From: Chloroflexota bacterium
GTDB taxonomy: Bacteria; Chloroflexota; Dehalococcoidia; DSTF01; JACRBR01
Direction: 5' to 3'
Assembly: GCA_025355835.1 (NCBI GenBank)
Contig: JANXYW010000115.1
Coordinates: 1-9,327 of the forward strand
DNA: 9,327 nt
The stretch's first letter is position 1, and the number at the start of each line of letters is the position of its first letter. The notes under the pieces are model-generated. The model saw only the letters and a list, made by a program, of their open reading frames with translations. It was not told the DNA's origin and made no database searches. Below are positions 6,483 to 9,327 of the stretch, in pieces. Position numbers and translations under genes: made by a program.

Positions 6483-6505
6483 AGCCGCCCAAAGGGCGGC
6501 TTTTC
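6483..6505 (+). terminator. Rho-independent terminator after acpP
   Basis: AGCCGCCC (6483-6490) and GGGCGGCT (6494-6501) form an 8-bp stem with an AAA loop, followed directly by a T-rich tract (TTTTCTTGTT). It ends the yceD-to-acpP cluster before the tat genes. Confidence 0.88.
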
Positions 6506-6531
6506 TTGTTCCGAACGGCCGAAGCGCTGCT

Positions 6532-6561
6532 TTGGGATGAGTTCGGTGGCTGGCGTACACT
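6532..6561 (+). promoter_or_regulatory. Promoter of tatA-tatC, probably giving a leaderless mRNA
   Basis: TTGGGA (6532-6537) and TACACT (6556-6561) are 18 bp apart. The ATG at 6568 begins only 6 nt after the -10 box, where transcription itself should start, and no Shine-Dalgarno sequence precedes it. The promoter has the same form as the tentative one before yceD (TTGGCG, 18 bp, TACGCT). Confidence 0.5.
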
Positions 6562-6567
6562 GCACGT

Positions 6568-7050
6568 ATGAACTTTTTTGGCGTGGGACCGGCGGAACTA
6601 ATCGTCATCCTGGTGGTGGCGCTTGTCTTCGTCGGCCCGGAGCGCCTGCCGAAGCTGGCTGCGGATCTGGCCAGAACGATCCGCGAGATACGGAAGTACA
6701 CCGGCAGCCTCGCCGCCGAGTTCAACGAAGTGATTCAGGAGTTCGAGAAGGACACCGCCGGCGAGAAGAGCACCTGGAAAGAGATCGAGACGGGAATCAC
6801 CGGCGCGGCGAAGTCTGTGACGGACGCCGTGCGAGATGTCCGCGCCGAAGTGCAGGGCGCAAAGGCCGACGCCACCGTTTCCATATCCCCTTCGAACGGC
6901 GCGTCCGCCATCGACTCCGCTGTTGCCGAACCGCCGAAATGGGCAGAGATCCCGTCGGCGGCGCCTGAGGCGCAGCCGGGTGTGCCAACAGTCGTGACGA
7001 ACGGCGCGGTTCCGCTCGAACCCGCTCCCCTGGTCGAAGAGGCGCGATGA
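6568..7050 (+). CDS. tatA: Sec-independent translocase TatA/TatB family subunit, TatB-like
   Basis: A pore or receptor subunit of the twin-arginine pathway, which exports folded proteins across the inner membrane. In the 160-residue protein a single N-terminal membrane helix (about 11-22) follows GPAEL, with E10 where TatB has its conserved Glu. The hinge is GPERLPKLA (23-31), and an amphipathic helix runs to about 60. GPERLP and the acidic residue before the helix resemble TatB more than TatA. The rest (about 65-160) is charged, then rich in Ala, Pro and Val, and poorly conserved in type. It overlaps tatC by 4 bp (ATGA). No second TatA gene is in the window, so this may be a dual-function TatA/B or the partner of a TatA encoded elsewhere. 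Start is the ATG at 6568. Confidence 0.93.
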   Translation: MNFFGVGPAELIVILVVALVFVGPERLPKLAADLARTIREIRKYTGSLAAEFNEVIQEFEKDTAGEKSTWKEIETGITGAAKSVTDAVRDVRAEVQGAKADATVSISPSNGASAIDSAVAEPPKWAEIPSAAPEAQPGVPTVVTNGAVPLEPAPLVEEAR

Positions 7051-7832
7051 CGACGCAGGCCGGCCCGATGAACGCGCAGGGCGCACACGACGACGGCAAG
7101 GTGCTGACGATCATCGAGCACCTACAGGAGCTGCGCACCCGCGTCATGTGGAGCGCGATCGCACTGATCGTGGGCATCGGTGTATCGATCTGGCCGTTGA
7201 CGAAATACGCGATCCACTTCCTCGTCATCCCGGGGCAAAAGACTGACTCCAACTTCAAACTGCACCAGTTCCAGCTGCTGGACTACTGGAGCACGTACTT
7301 TCGCGTCTCGCTGCTGCTTGGCCTCGCTATCGCTATGCCGGTGATTATCTACCAGGTGCTGGCGTTCGTCGCGCCGGGACTAACGAAGACGGAACGGCGC
7401 TGGCTATATCCGATCGTCATCGGCGCGTCGTTGATGTTCGTCCTCGGTATGGCGTTTGCCTACTACGCCGAGTTGCCTCCCGCATTGAAGTTCCTGCTCA
7501 ATCCGAACAACAAGGATGTCGTTTCAACGATAGGCGTGGCGACCTACATCGACACCGTAACGCGGCTGCTGCTGATCACGGGCCTCGTCTTCGAGATGCC
7601 GTTCGTCATCATGGGGCTCGCGAAGATCGGCGTCGTCACCTCGAAGAAGTTGTTGGGTTGGTGGCGATACGCGATTCTCTTCGCGGTCGTACTCGCGGCA
7701 GTTGTGACCCCGTCCATCGATCCCGTAACGCAGATGGTCGTCGCGCTGCCGATCCTTGTCCTGTACTTCGTCGGATGCGCTTTGGCGAAGCTGGTCGAAG
7801 GCAACAGCGTCATCGGCGCTCGCCGCGCGTAG
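7047..7832 (+). CDS. tatC: Sec-independent protein translocase TatC
   Basis: The multispanning core of the Tat translocase that reads twin-arginine signal peptides. The 261-residue protein has several hydrophobic spans (about 35-60, 85-110, 122-142, 172-192, 208-222 and 229-246), fitting the six-helix family. The signal-peptide site HLQELR is at 25-30 (E28, R30). PVIIYQVLAFVAPGLTKTERR (98-118) carries P98, F107 and E116, equivalents of E. coli P85, F94 and E103. FEMPF is at 182-186 and TPSIDPVTQ at 221-229, with D225 matching D211. The start is the ATG at 7047, which overlaps the tatA stop, with AAGAGG at 7037-7042. An ATG at 7068 is a possible alternative. The N-terminal 20 residues are hydrophilic and longer than usual. 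Confidence 0.97.
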   Translation: MTTQAGPMNAQGAHDDGKVLTIIEHLQELRTRVMWSAIALIVGIGVSIWPLTKYAIHFLVIPGQKTDSNFKLHQFQLLDYWSTYFRVSLLLGLAIAMPVIIYQVLAFVAPGLTKTERRWLYPIVIGASLMFVLGMAFAYYAELPPALKFLLNPNNKDVVSTIGVATYIDTVTRLLLITGLVFEMPFVIMGLAKIGVVTSKKLLGWWRYAILFAVVLAAVVTPSIDPVTQMVVALPILVLYFVGCALAKLVEGNSVIGARRA

Positions 7833-7906
7833 CAGCCACGTCAGCCGGTCAGCCGGTCGCACACCCGCGCCAAACCTGGAATTCGGAAGATGGGTCGTCC
7901 GAACGG

Positions 7907-7953
7907 AAGGGCGCTCTACGGAGCGCCCCTACTCGGGCATCGAAGCCTGCCCG
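7907..7953. repeat. REP-like double palindrome in the tatC-tauE gap
   Basis: Two adjacent perfect palindromes: GGGCGCTC/GAGCGCCC (7909-7916 and 7921-7928, loop TACG), then CGGGCA/TGCCCG (7934-7939 and 7948-7953, 8-nt loop). On the minus strand the first reads GTAGGGGCGCTCC..., resembling GTAGGGGC-type extragenic palindromes I recall from Chloroflexota and cyanobacteria. There is no T-tract, so a terminator role after tatC is possible but not typical. A doubled GTCAGCCG lies just upstream (7840-7855). Confidence 0.5.
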
Positions 7954-8040
7954 AACCTAGCCGCACCATTATGTCATGTCGTTCTTTTGGATCATGTGCT
8001 CGATCGGGTGTGCTGGTACTGTCCGCGCGCTCGGCTACCG

Positions 8041-8049
8041 TGATAGAAT
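8041..8049 (+). promoter_or_regulatory. Extended -10 promoter for the TauE/SafE gene
   Basis: TGATAGAAT contains a 5-of-6 -10 box (TAGAAT) with the TGN extension. No convincing -35 is visible. Transcription would begin near 8056, about 40 nt before the ATG at 8096, and would exclude the longer in-frame start at 7976. Confidence 0.45.
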
Positions 8050-8095
8050 CGCGGCGAGAGGTGGCGAGCAGACGAAGGCGCCCGATAGACGAGGC

Positions 8096-8893
8096 ATGCT
8101 CTCCGTAGTCACGGGAGCCGCTGGAGGCGCCTTCAGTGGGCTGACGGGCGTGGGCGGCGGCGCCGTAATGGTGCCGATGCTGACGGGCTGGTTGAAACTA
8201 AGCCAGCACCGTGCGCACGGAACCTCGCTCGCCATCATCACGTTCGTTGCGATTGCGGGCGTCGCCGGGTACTGGCGCGCCGGTAATATCGATTGGCGGC
8301 TCGTGCTTGCGTTGACGCCCGGAGCAATCGCCGGCGTGTACGCGGGCGCGAGGGCGATGGTGAAGGTACCCGCGCTGCAGCTACGGCTGCTGTTCGGGGC
8401 ATTCCTCCTCTTCGTCGCGTTCCGCCAGCTGGTATGGCATGTATCGGCAGGCGCGCCGGAGGACGGAGCAGCGGGGCTGCTCATTGAAACTGGATTTGGC
8501 TTCGCCGGCGGTATGCTGGCGGGCGTGTTGGGTGTCGGAGGAGGCGCGATCTTCGTCCCGGCCATCGTTATCTTTGGTCTGGCCGACGTCCACGGTGGCG
8601 GCGACCCGCAGAAGGTGGCGCAGGGCGTCTCGCTCGTCGTGATCGTATTCACAGGGGCAATGGGGACGGTGACGAACCTTCGCCAGAAGGCGGTGGACAT
8701 CGAAATCGCGAAGTGGGTGATTCCACCGGCGGTCGTTGCTGCGTTCGCGGCATCGCTGGCGGCCAACGCGATTGATGCGGAGGCGCTGAAGCGAATCTAC
8801 GGTTTGACCGCGCTCGCACTGGGCGCTCAGGCCATATTCACGAGTGTACGAGGGCTTCGGACGGGGCGTCCGGTGGAGATAGCGACGATTTGA
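8096..8893 (+). CDS. TauE/SafE family membrane permease
   Basis: A 265-residue integral membrane protein of the TauE/SafE (DUF81) family, whose members are putative exporters or importers of sulfite, sulfoacetate and other organic anions; the substrate here cannot be told. It shows the family's internal duplication. GVGGGAVMVP (18-27) and HGTSLAIITF (41-50) in the first half echo GVGGGAIFVP (146-155) and QGVSLVVIVF (176-185) in the second. About eight hydrophobic spans are present. I chose the ATG at 8096 because the family starts near the first glycine-rich helix. The frame is open to 7976, but that 40-residue extension is hydrophilic and includes a promoter-like sequence. GAGG at 8091-8094 is too close to the ATG to be an ideal ribosome site. 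A uracil-DNA glycosylase gene follows after 2 bp. Confidence 0.9.
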   Translation: MLSVVTGAAGGAFSGLTGVGGGAVMVPMLTGWLKLSQHRAHGTSLAIITFVAIAGVAGYWRAGNIDWRLVLALTPGAIAGVYAGARAMVKVPALQLRLLFGAFLLFVAFRQLVWHVSAGAPEDGAAGLLIETGFGFAGGMLAGVLGVGGGAIFVPAIVIFGLADVHGGGDPQKVAQGVSLVVIVFTGAMGTVTNLRQKAVDIEIAKWVIPPAVVAAFAASLAANAIDAEALKRIYGLTALALGAQAIFTSVRGLRTGRPVEIATI

Positions 8894-8895
8894 GC

Positions 8896-9327
8896 ATGGA
8901 TGCCGAAGTGATCGACAAGCGCAAGATCCTGGCCAATGTCGCGAGGCAGGTCGCGGGCTGCAAGGACTGCGCTCTCTACCAAGGCCGGACGAACAGCGTG
9001 CCCGGCGAGGGAAATCCGGACGCGGACATCATGTTCATCGGCGAAGGGCCAGGATTCTACGAAGATCAGCAAGGACGGCCGTTCGTCGGCGCATCGGGCA
9101 AGTTCCTCGACGACCTGCTGCGCAGTATCGGCCTCGACCGGACGACCGTGTTCATCGCGAACGTCGTGAAGTGCCGACCGCCGCAAAATCGCGACCCGCA
9201 ACCGGACGAGATCGCGTCCTGCAGCAAGTATCTCGATGCGCAGATCGCTGCGATCGCGCCGAAGGTCGTGGTAACACTCGGACGGCACTCGATGCAACGC
9301 TACTTCCCGGGCGAGTCGGTAAGCCGC
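8896..9327 (+). CDS. Family 4 (Fe-S) uracil-DNA glycosylase, 3' end cut off by the window end
   Basis: Removes uracil from DNA as the first step of base excision repair. The 144 visible residues start at the ATG at 8896, 2 bp after the TauE/SafE stop. All four cysteines that hold the 4Fe-4S cluster in this family are present: CKDC (C22, C25), C93 in KCRPPQNRDP, and C109. The active-site motif is GEGPGFYEDQQGRPFVG (49-65), with GEGPG in the place of the common GEAPG. The C-terminal catalytic motif with its His lies beyond the window; the full family length is about 190-230. Similar domains occur in SPO1-type phage DNA polymerases, but the start and the neighbours indicate a stand-alone chromosomal repair gene. 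Linkage with the permease looks like simple co-transcription. Confidence 0.94.
   Translation, partial: MDAEVIDKRKILANVARQVAGCKDCALYQGRTNSVPGEGNPDADIMFIGEGPGFYEDQQGRPFVGASGKFLDDLLRSIGLDRTTVFIANVVKCRPPQNRDPQPDEIASCSKYLDAQIAAIAPKVVVTLGRHSMQRYFPGESVSR

Noticed and set aside
7840..7855. GTCAGCCG repeated twice in tandem after tatC.
   Set aside because: Two copies of an 8-mer are within chance for GC-rich DNA and show no further structure.
7976..8095. A 40-residue N-terminal extension of the TauE/SafE protein from the ATG at 7976.
   Set aside because: It is hydrophilic and unlike family N-termini, and it would contain the promoter-like TGATAGAAT.
8035..8766. A 243-codon minus-strand frame opposite the TauE/SafE gene.
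   Set aside because: Its product is a Thr/Pro/Ala-rich mirror of the Gly/Ala/Val-rich permease, with no domain; the plus-strand gene has the family's duplicated motifs.

Overview
This is a GC-rich (roughly 60-65 %), densely packed bacterial chromosome segment. No rRNA, tRNA, CRISPR array or insertion sequence is visible. It carries mostly housekeeping genes, but one unusual gene sits inside a tight operon. Gene content (RNase HIII, a DUF164 zinc-ribbon protein, GTG starts, a possibly leaderless tat gene, a compact yceD-rpmF-fabD-fabG-nusB-acpP cluster) would suit a Chloroflexota-type bacterium (Dehalococcoidia-like). That placement is an inference of low to moderate confidence; no marker gene in the window settles it.

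Left arm, minus strand (1-3102): three genes read leftward from a promoter near 3072-3102. They encode a DUF164/CT398-type coiled-coil plus C4 zinc-ribbon protein, then a 469-residue serine-recombinase-family protein, then RNase HIII (rnhC, cut off by the window start). Gaps are only 3 bp on each side of the recombinase gene. That recombinase keeps the nucleophile region (R8, S10), the DNA-binding 'recombinase' domain and a four-Cys zinc ribbon. It has lost most of the conserved catalytic arginines. It therefore looks like a resident, probably catalytically impaired recombinase inside an RNase H operon rather than a passenger mobile element. This is the most interesting feature of the window.

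Centre, plus strand (3116-6505): a divergent promoter starts a ribosome and fatty-acid cluster: YceD/DUF177, rpmF (L32), fabD, fabG, nusB and acpP. fabD/fabG overlap by 4 bp and fabG/nusB by 1 bp. A clear rho-independent terminator follows acpP, preceded by a degenerate GTAGTTT-type repeat. plsX, fabH and fabF, frequent members of such clusters, are not present here.

Right arm, plus strand (6532-9327): a tatA/B-like gene with a promoter placed to give a leaderless mRNA overlaps tatC by 4 bp, giving a minimal twin-arginine translocase. Next comes a 263-bp intergenic stretch with a REP-like double palindrome and an extended -10 promoter. It leads into a TauE/SafE-family membrane permease. A family 4 (Fe-S) uracil-DNA glycosylase follows after 2 bp and is cut off by the window end.
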